Origin: Marinobacter lipolyticus
GTDB taxonomy: Bacteria; Pseudomonadota; Gammaproteobacteria; Pseudomonadales; Oleiphilaceae
DNA length: 64,000 nt
Assembly (NCBI RefSeq): GCF_018424605.1
Contig: NZ_QTKT01000011.1
Location: 1-64,000 of the forward strand
Direction of reading: 5' to 3'
Shown here one piece after another: positions 1 through 9,284 of this stretch. Made by a program: the position numbers and the translations under genes. Under the pieces are notes generated by a model. That model was not told the origin of the DNA. It saw nothing but the letters and a program-made list of their open reading frames with translations, and did no database searches. Each line of letters begins with the position of its first letter. The stretch's first letter is position 1.

Positions 1-63
1 GATATCTTTGGCCAGCTCTGCGGCCATGGCTTTGAGTTTTTCTTGGTCCACTTGTGTACCCAC
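1..63 (-). CDS. IS256-family transposase, N-terminal 21 residues only
   Basis: Minus-strand reading frame running off the window. The likely start is GTG at 63-61, preceded by AAAAGGA at a normal distance. The visible residues include KLKAMAAELAKDI, which matches the conserved N-terminal start of IS256-group (mutator-type DDE) transposases as I remember it. Only 21 codons are visible, so the catalytic DDE domain cannot be checked. The call rests on this short match plus the neighbouring terminal repeat. Confidence 0.6.
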   Translation of the reverse strand, partial: MGTQVDQEKLKAMAAELAKDI

Positions 64-123
64 GATGGTATCCTTTTGAAAAGATTACTCAGTCGTGGGC
101 AGTTACACAATTTGGTTTACAGG
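1..123. mobile_element. End of an IS256-family insertion sequence (partial)
   Basis: The first ~120 bases hold the start of a minus-strand transposase and, outside it, a terminal sequence at about 98-122. Read on the minus strand this contains TGTAAACCAAATTGTGTAAC, the kind of end found on IS256-group elements. The element continues beyond base 1. It lies directly against the broken end of the MalT-type regulator at 103-798. The exact outer base of the inverted repeat cannot be fixed without the other end. Confidence 0.7.
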
Positions 124-798
124 CTCTTCGGGGCCACCCATACCCGATAATTCACTAACCTCCTCTTCTGTAAATACAAGTTCATCAGCACCATACGTTA
201 CAACACCCGCCATCATAGACAAACGTGGCAACGCCCCGACGCGACTCGGTGCAATGAAAAATTTCACATTGCTCGGTGTTTCACAGATTAAATCCTCAAT
301 CAAATCCGCGGTATGTTTAGCCTCGCCAACCCCATCAAGGCAAATTCTTATCGTCTTTTTTGCATTACACAGTGCGTTTCGAAGAACTTCGATGGTGTCG
401 ATGTCACTTTTTATCGTGCGCCAGGATTCAACTCCTTCGAGTTGATATAAAACTAACGCTGCAAACAAACTGCCATTAACGTCACATGAGTCAGGGCACG
501 ACCGGGTATTGATATAAACGGCGCTCTCAAGTTCCAGTTCGCGAGTGTTTGCTGCCAAGGCCACTTGTACAGATTTTCCATAGCCTGGCGGGGCCCGATA
601 CAGAACTACCTTTGATTCAGGCGTAGCAGAAGCGCTCAGGCAATAGCGGTCTAAACACCCTTGAGTAATGAAACACTGACGAGCCCACATCCTTTCAGAC
701 ATCCTCCGACACCAGTCTTCCAAGCTATGGCGGGTCATGACAATCCGATCTCCTGCTTCGTCTCCCCGAAACGCGAGGGCGCTATGGGGTGAAAGCAT
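103..798 (-). pseudogene. AlkS/MalT-type ATP-dependent regulator, 3' end removed by an IS
   Basis: The 231-residue frame is the N-terminal NTPase part of a MalT/AlkS-type (STAND, LuxR-family) activator. Walker A is RAPPGYGKS, a Walker B-like strand RICLDG follows (LDG rather than the usual LDD), and later comes the segment ADELVFTEEEVSEL typical of MalT ATPase domains. Full-length family members have about 850-900 residues and a C-terminal LuxR helix-turn-helix, which is missing here. The last residues (about PEEPVNQIV) are encoded by the IS end, so the gene is broken. It is divergent from alkB, the position expected of alkS, so I infer it was the alkane-responsive activator of the operon. 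No clear ribosome binding site precedes the ATG at 798. Confidence 0.75.
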
Positions 799-820
799 AT
801 TGATAGATGTCTAGTGCGAA

Positions 821-840
821 AACTACCCCTTAGAGTAGTT
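821..840. promoter_or_regulatory. Inverted repeat in the alkB upstream region, possible activator site
   Basis: The 20-bp stretch AACTACCCCTTAGAGTAGTT has 6-bp inverted arms (AACTAC / GTAGTT) separated by 8 bp. It lies between the divergent regulator and alkB, about 120 bp before the alkB start. That is a plausible binding site for the AlkS-like protein. The role is inferred from position only. Confidence 0.35.
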
Positions 841-960
841 GTTTGATCTCCGGTTCTGGCCAAACCTGTTCATGCCTACAACTTGTCCGTTCACCTGAGG
901 GACTCGGTGTTCGCACAATGTAGAAAAATGATCAAGCTGAAAAACAATAAGGTGATCCTA

Positions 961-2184
961 ATGTCAATGTCAGAAAATGTCTTAACAACAGAGTCTCTTC
1001 AGAGAGACCCTGATGCCGAAGGTTATGTGGACAGAAAACGCCACCTGTGGGTCCTTTCTGTGCTGTGGCCAGCGACGCCTCTTATTGGCCTTTATTTGGT
1101 ATCCCAAACTGGATGGAGCATTTGGTACGGATTGGTGTTGATCCTTTGGTATGGCGCAGTTCCCTTGATTGATGCCATGTTTGGAGAGGATTTTTCCAAC
1201 CCCCCCGAGTCGGCCGTGCCTCGGCTTGAACAGGATCGTTACTACCGGGTACTGACCTACTTAACTGTTCCTATTCATTATGCGGCCTTGATTGTCAGTG
1301 CCTGGTGGGTATCCACGCAACCAATGAATGTTTTCGAGTTTCTGGCATTGGCCCTTTCCCTGGGAATCGTGAATGGTCTGGCTCTGAACACAGGCCACGA
1401 ACTTGGCCATAAAAAAGAAACGTTTGACCGTTGGATGGCGAAGCTTGTCCTCGCCGTGGTCGGATATGGTCATTTCTTCATTGAGCACAATAAGGGGCAT
1501 CACCGTGATGTGGCTACGCCGATGGACCCGGCGACATCCCGCATGGGTGAGTCCATTTACTCATTCTCACTGCGTGAAATTCCCGGTGCTTTCAAGCGGG
1601 CATGGGATTTAGAGGAACAGCGCCTCAGTCGTTGTGGAAAAAGTGTCTGGAGCCTGGAGAACGAAGTTCTTCAGCCTATGATTTTGACCGCTGTGCTTTA
1701 TGCGGGATTGCTGGCGTTTTTTGGTCCCTTAATGCTGATCTTTTTGCCCATTCAAATGGCCTTTGGCTGGTGGCAGCTGACCAGCGCCAACTACATTGAG
1801 CATTACGGATTGCTGCGCGAGAAGATGTCGGATGGACGTTATGAGCGTCAACAACCGCACCACTCATGGAACTCAAACCATATTATGTCGAACCTGATTC
1901 TGTTTCATTTGCAACGACATTCCGACCATCACGCCCATCCTACAAGGTCCTATCAATCGCTTCGCGACTTCAAAGACCTGCCTTCCTTACCATCGGGATA
2001 TCCCGGGATGTTCCTGGCCGCAATGTTTCCCTCATGGTTTCGTTCGATAATGGACCACCGGGTGCTGGATTGGGCTAAAGGAGATCTCGATAAGATTCAG
2101 ATTCAACCCGGCAAGCGTGAATTCTATGAGCGTAAATTTGGTGGGACTGATTCTGAATCAGTCGATACCGCCGCGGCTAAATGA
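961..2184 (+). CDS. alkB: Alkane 1-monooxygenase AlkB
   Basis: Membrane di-iron enzyme that oxidises the terminal methyl of medium-chain n-alkanes to 1-alkanols, using electrons from rubredoxin. The 407-residue protein has the three family histidine boxes: HELGH at 146-150, EHNKGHH at 175-181 and LQRHSDHHAH at 317-326. It also has the AlkB signature NYIEHYG at 277-283. Several hydrophobic membrane segments precede and separate the boxes. The frame is open from 883, but the ATG at 961 follows AAGGTGATC at good spacing and gives close to the usual ~400 residues. It is the first gene of the alkB-G-H-J-K-L operon. Its base composition is more AT-rich than the core genes of the window, which suggests transfer. 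Confidence 0.95.
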   Translation: MSMSENVLTTESLQRDPDAEGYVDRKRHLWVLSVLWPATPLIGLYLVSQTGWSIWYGLVLILWYGAVPLIDAMFGEDFSNPPESAVPRLEQDRYYRVLTYLTVPIHYAALIVSAWWVSTQPMNVFEFLALALSLGIVNGLALNTGHELGHKKETFDRWMAKLVLAVVGYGHFFIEHNKGHHRDVATPMDPATSRMGESIYSFSLREIPGAFKRAWDLEEQRLSRCGKSVWSLENEVLQPMILTAVLYAGLLAFFGPLMLIFLPIQMAFGWWQLTSANYIEHYGLLREKMSDGRYERQQPHHSWNSNHIMSNLILFHLQRHSDHHAHPTRSYQSLRDFKDLPSLPSGYPGMFLAAMFPSWFRSIMDHRVLDWAKGDLDKIQIQPGKREFYERKFGGTDSESVDTAAAK

Positions 2185-2321
2185 TCGGCTAATCGGAACT
2201 TATATACCTCGTTTACTTTATTTACGTTGCAGAAAAAGAGCCTCTGACGTGCACCTGAAAGAGGGTGCGCGTCGGGCGCTACCAAAACAAAGACAATAAT
2301 ATCGTTTGAAAGGTGCTCTAA

Positions 2322-2840
2322 ATGGCTAAGTATCAATGCCCTGATTGTGGTTATGTATACGACGAAGTGGTTGGTGATCCGCACGAAGGCTTTCCTGCAG
2401 GAACGACATGGGAAAAAATTCCTGAAGACTGGTCCTGTCCAGACTGTGCCGTCAGGGATAAGGTTGACTTCGTTGCGCTTCAAGAAGCGAACCCGGAACT
2501 TTCGGTGTCCGCAACCAATACAGCGGTCCGCCCTGCCAGCCAAGCTAAGACCGAGGGAGCATCGCAGAAAGCAACGGGCGCATCTACTCCTTCAGCTAAA
2601 AATAAAACAAAGCCCAAAGCGAAACCCAAGCCTAACTCTTCAAAATCGCCGAAAGACTCGACTCAAAAAGATACCTATCGGAAGTGGGTCTGCATCACTT
2701 GCGGCCATATCTACGATGAAGCTCTCGGAGATGAAGCCGAAGGCTTCCCTGCCGGCACTCGTTTTGAAGATATTCCAGACGATTGGTGCTGTCCGGACTG
2801 TGGTGCCACAAAAGAGGACTATGTCCTCTATGAAGACTAG
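2322..2840 (+). CDS. alkG: Two-domain rubredoxin AlkG
   Basis: Soluble electron carrier that passes electrons from rubredoxin reductase to AlkB. The 172-residue protein has two rubredoxin domains. The N-terminal one carries CPDCGY and CPDCAV, the C-terminal one CITCGH and CPDCGA; each four-cysteine set binds one iron. A Lys/Pro/Ser-rich linker of about 60 residues joins them. Length and layout match AlkG of the Pseudomonas putida GPo1 type. The separate alkF rubredoxin found in GPo1 is absent here. No rubredoxin reductase (alkT) lies in the window, so it must be supplied elsewhere. A ribosome site (GAAAGGTG) precedes the ATG. Confidence 0.93.
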   Translation: MAKYQCPDCGYVYDEVVGDPHEGFPAGTTWEKIPEDWSCPDCAVRDKVDFVALQEANPELSVSATNTAVRPASQAKTEGASQKATGASTPSAKNKTKPKAKPKPNSSKSPKDSTQKDTYRKWVCITCGHIYDEALGDEAEGFPAGTRFEDIPDDWCCPDCGATKEDYVLYED

Positions 2841-2891
2841 TAATCCGATGGAAAATAACAACAGTCTCGTTCGGCAAGAGGTGATTTTATA

Positions 2892-4346
2892 ATGCAGATT
2901 GCTAGTCTGGCGAAGGTTGGGCTGCCCAATGTGTCAACCAGCGATACGATTGATTCAACGTTCGCGGCCCTACAGCGGGCACAACTTGCGCGTCGCGGAA
3001 GTTTTACCTTGGAGGCTCGAATAGCGCAGCTCGACCAGCTGCGGGATTCAATTAAACGCTACGAATCAAACATCATTGCGGCTTGCGCGGCGGACTTTCG
3101 AAAACCCGCTCCAGAAGTCAAATTAACTGAACTCCTGCCGGTGCTTCAGGAAATTCGACACACTAAAAAACACTTGCGTAAATGGATGCGTCCGAAGCGA
3201 GTGGCTGCATCCGTTGGTGTTCTGGGCACGAAATCTTATGTTCGGCCAGAACCAAAGGGAGTGTGCCTGATTATTGCACCGTGGAATTATCCGCTCAATC
3301 TTGCGCTCGGACCTCTCGTCTCAGCGTTGGCTGCAGGGAACGGAGCCATCATTAAACCCTCGGAAATGACACCACATACCTCAAAGGTGATTGCCAACAT
3401 TGTCGCCGAAACCTTCCCTCCCGATCTGGTTTCCGTGATTGAGGGTGATGCCGCGGTAGCGCAGAAACTGTTGGCCTTACCCTTCGACCACATATTCTTC
3501 ACGGGCAGTCCTGCGGTAGGCAAGGTGGTCATGGAGGCTGCCGCCAAGAACCTTTCCTCAGTGACACTGGAATTGGGGGGTAAGTCCCCGACCATTGTTG
3601 GCCCAGATGCCAACATAAAGAGGGCTGCGAGAAACATTGTCTGGGGTAAGTTTGCCAATAATGGACAGACCTGTATCGCCCCAGATCATGTTTTTGTGCA
3701 CGTTAATATCGCAGATCAATTCAATGAAGCACTTAAAACGGAAATTGGGCGAGTCTATGGAAAAACACCAGAAGCCCAGAAATCGACCGCCGACTATTGC
3801 CGGATTGTAAATCGACGTCATTTCCAGCGAGTTTCAAACCTGATAGATGATGCCAAAAACAAAGGTGCAAGAGTCTTTGAAGGCGGTGTTACAGATGCTG
3901 AAGAGAATTTTATTGCTCCGACGTTGATTTCAAATGTATCGAGCGACATGGATATTTCACGTGAGGAGTTATTCGGCCCGATCTTACCCGTTATTGAATT
4001 CGACGATATTGATCTGGTTATCAAGAAAATCAACGATAACCCTAAACCGCTTGCGCTTTACATATTCGACAAAAACGAGGCTTTTGCCACGGATATTATC
4101 GAGCGAACGAGCTCCGGCGCTGTAGGAGTCAACCTTACAGTTGTGCATTTTCTACATCCGGGCCTGCCGTTTGGTGGAGTTAATAATTCCGGGATAGGGG
4201 CGGCACACGGTGAATACGGTTTCCGCGCTTTTTCGCATGAAAAGGCGTTGATGGAGGATAAACATTCTCTTATGCATCTTCTTTTTCCACCCTATACAGC
4301 CTGGGTCCGGCGTCTTATAGAGGCTGCTGTTCGTATTCTGGGCTGA
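2892..4346 (+). CDS. alkH: Fatty aldehyde dehydrogenase AlkH
   Basis: NAD(P)-dependent aldehyde dehydrogenase of the class 3 fatty aldehyde type. It should oxidise the alkanal made by AlkJ to the fatty acid. The 484-residue protein has the catalytic Cys261 in GQTCIAP, the general base Glu227 in TLELGGKSP, and the cofactor region around PWNYPLN. The C-terminal stretch [20 protein letters not shown] is hydrophobic and amphipathic, as in membrane-associated fatty aldehyde dehydrogenases. It lies between alkG (51 bp gap) and alkJ (27 bp gap), so it is surely co-transcribed. AAGAGGTGAT upstream supports the ATG at 2892. Confidence 0.92.
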   Translation: MQIASLAKVGLPNVSTSDTIDSTFAALQRAQLARRGSFTLEARIAQLDQLRDSIKRYESNIIAACAADFRKPAPEVKLTELLPVLQEIRHTKKHLRKWMRPKRVAASVGVLGTKSYVRPEPKGVCLIIAPWNYPLNLALGPLVSALAAGNGAIIKPSEMTPHTSKVIANIVAETFPPDLVSVIEGDAAVAQKLLALPFDHIFFTGSPAVGKVVMEAAAKNLSSVTLELGGKSPTIVGPDANIKRAARNIVWGKFANNGQTCIAPDHVFVHVNIADQFNEALKTEIGRVYGKTPEAQKSTADYCRIVNRRHFQRVSNLIDDAKNKGARVFEGGVTDAEENFIAPTLISNVSSDMDISREELFGPILPVIEFDDIDLVIKKINDNPKPLALYIFDKNEAFATDIIERTSSGAVGVNLTVVHFLHPGLPFGGVNNSGIGAAHGEYGFRAFSHEKALMEDKHSLMHLLFPPYTAWVRRLIEAAVRILG

Positions 4347-4373
4347 GTATAATCAAATAATAAGAGAGTTATT

Positions 4374-5972
4374 ATGTACGATTACATTATTGTCGGTGCG
4401 GGATCGGCGGGCTGTGTATTGGCCAATCGGCTTACGGCGGACTCTTCAAAGCGAGTAGCGTTGCTAGAAGCGGGCCCAAAGGATAAAAATCCACTCATAC
4501 ATATGCCTATAGGTATAGCACTCCTTTCCAATAGTAAAAAGCTGAATTGGGCTCTTGAAACCGAACCTCAAGAACATCTGAAGGAGCGCCGCCTGTTTTG
4601 GCCTCGTGGGAAAACACTTGGCGGGTCCTCTTCTATCAACGCCATGGTCTATATCAGAGGTCACAAAGCCGATTATGACCACTGGGGTCAAGTTGCCGGG
4701 ACCGACCTCTGGGGATGGGATCGCGCTTTAAAATTGTTTCGTCGACTGGAAGATAATAAACGTTTTGGCGCAGATTCTTACCATGGGGAGGGCGGTGAGC
4801 TCACCGTAAGTGAACTCAAATCAGTCAATCCGTTGAGTCGAGATTTTGTTCGAGCGGCACCTCATGTAGAGCTCCCGATAAACACGGACTTTAATGGAGA
4901 GACGCAAGAGGGATTGGGACTCTACCAGGTGACACAAAAAAATGGTCGCCGTTGGAGTTCAGCGCAGGCATTTCTGCGTGTCGCGGAGAACCGGCCTAAT
5001 CTTGATGTGCTAACGGACGCGCGGGTAACCCGGGTGGTAATGGACGGTAAGCGGGCAGTCGGCGTGACACTGAACCAGGGGGGCGAATATCGCCAGCTTA
5101 GACTCAATAACGGCGGTGAAGTCATATTGTCTGGTGGTGCGGTTAATTCACCACAACTACTTATGCTTTCGGGAATCGGTGATAGCGAAGAGCTTGGAAA
5201 ACACGGGATCCCCCTTGTGCATCATCTTCCTGAGGTCGGCCAGAATCTGGTTGATCATTTGGATATTACGATCATGCACGCGGCAAACTCACGTTTGCCC
5301 ATTGGCGTTGCTCCCAGTTTCCTGTTTCGGGGCGTGAGCGCATTATTCTCATATATCTTTGCGCGACGTGGATTTCTTACCAGTAATGTTGCCGAGTCCG
5401 GAGGCTTTGTTAAATCCGAGCGCTCGTGCGAACGGCCAAATGTGCAATTCCACTTTTTGCCAACTTACCTGAAGGATCATGGACGAAAAGTGATGGCCGG
5501 GTATGGGTACACCTTGCATATTTGCGATCTAATGCCCAGAAGCCGCGGTTTTATTGGTCTCAAAAGCCCTGACCCATTGGCCGACCCGTTGATTCAACCC
5601 AATTATCTCAGTAACCCCGAAGACATCAAAACAATGATCTCGGCCGTTAAATTTGGACGACGGATACTCGGGGCACCAACAATGGCTTTACATAGTAAAC
5701 GAGAAATTAAGCCCGGAAACTCGGTGTCTTCGGACAGTCAGATTGCGGACTTTATCCGGGAAAATGCAGAGACTATTTACCACCCCGTTGGCACTTGTCG
5801 TATGGGCGCGGATCCGGATTCAGTCGTTGATCCGGAATTAAAAGTCAGAGGGATTGAAGGGCTAAGAGTTGTCGATGCCTCGATAATGCCCAGTTTGGTT
5901 GCCGGTAACACCAACGCACCCACCATGATGATTGCCGAAAATGCAGCCGACATCCTCTTGGGAAATGTTTAG
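4374..5972 (+). CDS. alkJ: GMC-family alcohol dehydrogenase AlkJ
   Basis: FAD-dependent, membrane-associated alcohol dehydrogenase that turns 1-alkanols into aldehydes and feeds electrons to the respiratory chain. The 532-residue protein starts with the FAD-binding fold ([12 protein letters not shown], residues 2-13). It has GMC signature 1 ([14 protein letters not shown]) and signature 2 ([16 protein letters not shown]). The C-terminal active-site pair is His470 in [10 protein letters not shown] and Asn514 in GNTNAP. It is slightly shorter than GPo1 AlkJ. A second GMC protein with the same motifs is encoded at 10624-12279 in the CYP153 operon. Confidence 0.93.
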   Translation: MYDYIIVGAGSAGCVLANRLTADSSKRVALLEAGPKDKNPLIHMPIGIALLSNSKKLNWALETEPQEHLKERRLFWPRGKTLGGSSSINAMVYIRGHKADYDHWGQVAGTDLWGWDRALKLFRRLEDNKRFGADSYHGEGGELTVSELKSVNPLSRDFVRAAPHVELPINTDFNGETQEGLGLYQVTQKNGRRWSSAQAFLRVAENRPNLDVLTDARVTRVVMDGKRAVGVTLNQGGEYRQLRLNNGGEVILSGGAVNSPQLLMLSGIGDSEELGKHGIPLVHHLPEVGQNLVDHLDITIMHAANSRLPIGVAPSFLFRGVSALFSYIFARRGFLTSNVAESGGFVKSERSCERPNVQFHFLPTYLKDHGRKVMAGYGYTLHICDLMPRSRGFIGLKSPDPLADPLIQPNYLSNPEDIKTMISAVKFGRRILGAPTMALHSKREIKPGNSVSSDSQIADFIRENAETIYHPVGTCRMGADPDSVVDPELKVRGIEGLRVVDASIMPSLVAGNTNAPTMMIAENAADILLGNV

Positions 5973-6060
5973 GTTCAAACCCGGATTATGCCTTCTACAT
6001 TGGACCTTAATGACGCCAGATACTCGCGTCAACCAACTACAAAAACGACAGGAGATAAAC

Positions 6061-7695
6061 GTGCTTGGCCAAATGATGAACATGGAGCTCACCGTGAATT
6101 CCTTGATCGACCATGCTGCTCGCTACCATGGAGACGCTGAGATTGTGTCGATAGGAACGGATGGAAATCCCAGTCGATCTGACTGGGCAACTGTTTCGGA
6201 GCGGTCGCGACAACTTGCGTCAGCGCTTCGAACGGCAGGCTATGTCCAGGGGGATCGGTGCGCGACCATTTGTTGGAATAACGTGGGGCACCTGGAATGT
6301 TACCTTGGCATCTCTGGTGGCGGGATGGTGTGTCACACCATTAACCCGCGACTGTTTCCAGAACAACTCGTTTACGTTATCAACAATGCTCAAGACAAAG
6401 TCATATTCTTTGACAAAACGTTCCTTACCATTGTTTCAAATATCCGAGACCGACTGGAGACGGTTGAGAAATTTGTATTGATGTCCGAACCGGACGAAGA
6501 AATTGCAGCGCAATTTCCAGGCTTGTTGTTTTATGAAGAGTTTCTCCAGCGAGGAACGCCTAACGCGAATTGGCCTGAAATCGCCGAAAACCAGGCCTCA
6601 AGCCTCTGCTATACATCGGGCACCACCGGAAATCCCAAAGGGGTGCTCTATTCACACCGCTCCACCGTTCTGCACGCGCTGGTAGCTGCTCAACCCGACG
6701 CACTGAATTTATCGGCACGGGACGTGGTGATGCCGGTTGTTCCTATGTTTCACGTAAATGCGTGGGGGGTACCCTACATTACGGCGATGGTTGGAGCCAA
6801 ACTGGTGTTGCCTGGTCCTGGCCTGGATGGGCAAAGTTTGGTCAAGCTGATCGATTCAGAAAGCGTAACGATTGCGCTGGGTGTGCCTACGATTTGGCAG
6901 GGACTTCTCTCGGCTTTGGACGAGCTTGGCTCCTCGGCACAGTCGCTTAAACGGACGGTGATAGGGGGTAGCGCTTGTCCGCCCTCAATGATGTCGGAGT
7001 TTCGTGGTAAGTATGGCGTAGAAGTTGTCCATGCATGGGGAATGACAGAAACATCACCGATCGGGACCGTCAACGCACTGCTGTCGAAACACAATACTCT
7101 TTCGGAGGAAGGAAGAAACAAAATCCGTGAAAGCCAGGGACGGCCTCCCTACGGGGTGCAGCTCAAAATTGTAGGAGAAGACGGTCATCAACTGCCCGAA
7201 GATGGCATTGCTCAGGGAAATCTCCGCATCCGTGGTCATTGGGTGGTAGCCGATTACTTCGGTGTTGAACCAAATCAGACTCTTGAGGAAGACGGTTGGT
7301 TCGAGACAGGTGATGTTGCTTCGATCAATGATGATGGATTTATGACAATACGTGACCGCTCAAAAGATATTATTAAATCTGGTGGTGAATGGATATCTAC
7401 AGTCGAATTGGAGGGAATCGCAATGGGCCATTCTGCCATCAATGAAGCTGCCGTAGTGGCGGCCTCCCATGATAAATGGGACGAACGACCGATCCTGTTG
7501 GCAGTAAAAATACCCGACGCAAATATTACTGAGGAGGAACTTCTTGCTCATTATCAGGGGAAAGTCGCCAAGTGGCAGATCCCGGATCGCGCGATCTTTG
7601 TGGAAGGATTGCCACGCAATGCCACTGGGAAAGTATTAAAAAACAAGCTGCGTTCTGAGTATGGGGAAGTATTAGTCAGTAAACCGGCAAGCTAG
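6061..7695 (+). CDS. alkK: Medium-chain acyl-CoA synthetase AlkK
   Basis: AMP-forming ligase that activates the fatty acid from AlkH to acyl-CoA for beta-oxidation. The frame is open from 5932, inside alkJ, but the GTG at 6061 is preceded by AGGAGATAAAC and yields MLGQMM, the N-terminus of GPo1 AlkK as I remember it. From there the protein has 544 residues, against about 546 for AlkK. The AMP-binding P-loop YTSGTTGNPKG is at 184-194. Further adenylation motifs are HAWGMTE, GWFETGD and the C-terminal GKVLKNKLR with the catalytic lysine. The gap from alkJ is 88 bp. Confidence 0.92.
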   Translation: MLGQMMNMELTVNSLIDHAARYHGDAEIVSIGTDGNPSRSDWATVSERSRQLASALRTAGYVQGDRCATICWNNVGHLECYLGISGGGMVCHTINPRLFPEQLVYVINNAQDKVIFFDKTFLTIVSNIRDRLETVEKFVLMSEPDEEIAAQFPGLLFYEEFLQRGTPNANWPEIAENQASSLCYTSGTTGNPKGVLYSHRSTVLHALVAAQPDALNLSARDVVMPVVPMFHVNAWGVPYITAMVGAKLVLPGPGLDGQSLVKLIDSESVTIALGVPTIWQGLLSALDELGSSAQSLKRTVIGGSACPPSMMSEFRGKYGVEVVHAWGMTETSPIGTVNALLSKHNTLSEEGRNKIRESQGRPPYGVQLKIVGEDGHQLPEDGIAQGNLRIRGHWVVADYFGVEPNQTLEEDGWFETGDVASINDDGFMTIRDRSKDIIKSGGEWISTVELEGIAMGHSAINEAAVVAASHDKWDERPILLAVKIPDANITEEELLAHYQGKVAKWQIPDRAIFVEGLPRNATGKVLKNKLRSEYGEVLVSKPAS

Positions 7696-7780
7696 CATCA
7701 ATGAGTGACATTTGTGTTACGAAAAATTGCAGTTTTACCTAAAGCCAATTTGTTTTAATACCAAAAAGGATAATAAAAAA

Positions 7781-8452
7781 ATGAAACCTAAAATAATTAG
7801 TAAAGTCTCGTTAGTGGCGTTCCTTTTACTTTCACTTGCTGCGAGCCTGGCCAACGCTCAATCTGAGCCGGTTTACAGTAGAGGCGACTGGGTGGTTGGG
7901 CTGAATGCCACTAGAGTTCTAACCGATGAAGATTTGCGATCAGCCTCTGCGGGGGGTGCCCCCGTTCCAAATTCCAACCTGTCTATTAACAACGATACGA
8001 CCATATCATTCGACGTGTCGTATTTTCTGAGTAATCAGCTGGCATTCAACATTTTTGGCGGCATTCCCGCTAGTGCGGACCTCCAGGGCGAAGAGTCTCT
8101 CTCCGGTCTTTTTCTTGGTCAAACAGATTATGGTCCGGTAATTCTTTCGCTTCAGTATCATGTCTTGACGGGTAGCAACTTCTCTCCGTACTTTGGAGCG
8201 GGTGTAGGACGGATTCTCTTTTTAGATGAAAAGGATCGCGCACTAACCGACTTCGACGTCGAAGATACATGGGCCCCTGCGGTTCAGGCTGGTTTTCGCT
8301 GGAAGATACACAATAACTGGTCGGCAAATTTTGACGTTAGATATGCACCCTTCAAGGCGGATATCACCGGTAACCTGGGCCCGGCCCCTGTTCAGGCAGA
8401 AGTGGAAGTGGACCCCACTATCGTGAGCATCGGAGTCGCATATCGCTTTTAA
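7781..8452 (+). CDS. alkL: AlkL/OmpW-family outer membrane protein
   Basis: Eight-stranded beta-barrel of the OmpW family, thought to help alkanes cross the outer membrane. The 223-residue protein begins with a signal peptide (MKPKIISKV followed by a hydrophobic run ending ANA before QSEP). The mature part alternates in the manner of beta-strands and ends with an aromatic residue in VAYRF, the usual outer membrane insertion signal. The frame extends upstream to a GTG at 7712, but the ATG at 7781 gives the signal peptide directly and has AAAAGGA upstream. It is last in the alk operon, as in GPo1. Confidence 0.88.
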   Translation: MKPKIISKVSLVAFLLLSLAASLANAQSEPVYSRGDWVVGLNATRVLTDEDLRSASAGGAPVPNSNLSINNDTTISFDVSYFLSNQLAFNIFGGIPASADLQGEESLSGLFLGQTDYGPVILSLQYHVLTGSNFSPYFGAGVGRILFLDEKDRALTDFDVEDTWAPAVQAGFRWKIHNNWSANFDVRYAPFKADITGNLGPAPVQAEVEVDPTIVSIGVAYRF

Positions 8453-8539
8453 ATGCCAAGTATACCAACCGTCTGCATTTGCTGGTCGCTTTCAGCAACC
8501 TGCTGATTGATAAAAAACCTGCAGCGTAAGACCAATGCG

Positions 8540-8570
8540 CCCCTTTTCCGCCAAGATTGCGGAAAAGGGG
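8540..8570. terminator. Strong hairpin after alkL, likely operon end
   Basis: Perfect 12-bp stem CCCCTTTTCCGC / GCGGAAAAGGGG with a 7-base loop, 88 bp after the alkL stop. No T-run follows on either strand, so it is not a textbook intrinsic terminator. It may still stop transcription with help or protect the alk transcript end. Confidence 0.55.
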
Positions 8571-8625
8571 CAAAAACCAGCGGTTATTCAGATCTTCCTT
8601 AGGTATATAGCCCCAGCCTTATACA

Positions 8626-9027
8626 TCATTTAAAGGTCTCGTATCGTTTAGTCGAGTAGTATATAGCCATCAGGACCGGCACGTCCTTACTATAGAAAAC
8701 CTTTTCAGTAGTCCCGCAAGTTTCATTTAATCGAGCAAGTGTCTTAACATTAATACCGCTCGTAACTATCGGTTCTTGATGTCCACCATCAATAAGCCGG
8801 AATCTTACTGTGTTTGATTTACACACCGCTTGAAGCTTGCAGTCTGAAAAGCCCTGTCTTGGCTGCCACCACCCATCCGCATGAAAAAGCATATGCTCAG
8901 ATGAACCAAAACAAGAGGTCGACACCGAATGGGCGATGTTGCTTATGAAGGATTGAGTGATCGGAACCTCTACCCATAATGGCCGATAGAGACTTCGCTT
9001 TATCTTTGTGGATAAAATCAAGTTCAT
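8626..9027 (-). CDS. Hypothetical protein, unrecognised
   Basis: A 133-residue frame between two alkane clusters. I do not recognise it. There is no signal peptide or clear membrane segment, and four cysteines are spread through the middle (CFG, DCKL, VCKS, TCGT). No convincing ribosome binding site precedes the ATG at 9027. The region is AT-rich like the alk operon. If the frame is not real, 8571-9284 is an otherwise empty stretch; the remaining 9028-9284 shows only a short palindrome (GGATATGATATCC) and no gene. Confidence 0.3.
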   Translation of the reverse strand: MNLILSTKIKRSLYRPLWVEVPITQSFISNIAHSVSTSCFGSSEHMLFHADGWWQPRQGFSDCKLQAVCKSNTVRFRLIDGGHQEPIVTSGINVKTLARLNETCGTTEKVFYSKDVPVLMAIYYSTKRYETFK

Positions 9028-9284
9028 ATTTTCGTCGGTAATTGCAAGGTGAGGTTATTAGTGGGATATATAGAGAATTATTTCACCGCTATGGTGCTCT
9101 CGGTTTACCAGAGCAACAGTAATGTGTCTGGCTACGGGAAATTCCGCCGGTTGTGGCTCACGCATTCTTTGCGCTCACTGAAAGCTGTCGGTCGTAGGAT
9201 ATGATATCCATAGGCCGTATGAGTTGTGCATTGCTTTCGCAATTTTGGGCAAACTAAGGGCACAGCTCTACTCGGTCGTCAATT

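Noticed and set aside
2185..2321. A second small rubredoxin (alkF) between alkB and alkG
   Set aside because: The 137-bp gap has no CxxC-bearing frame; only the two-domain rubredoxin is present.
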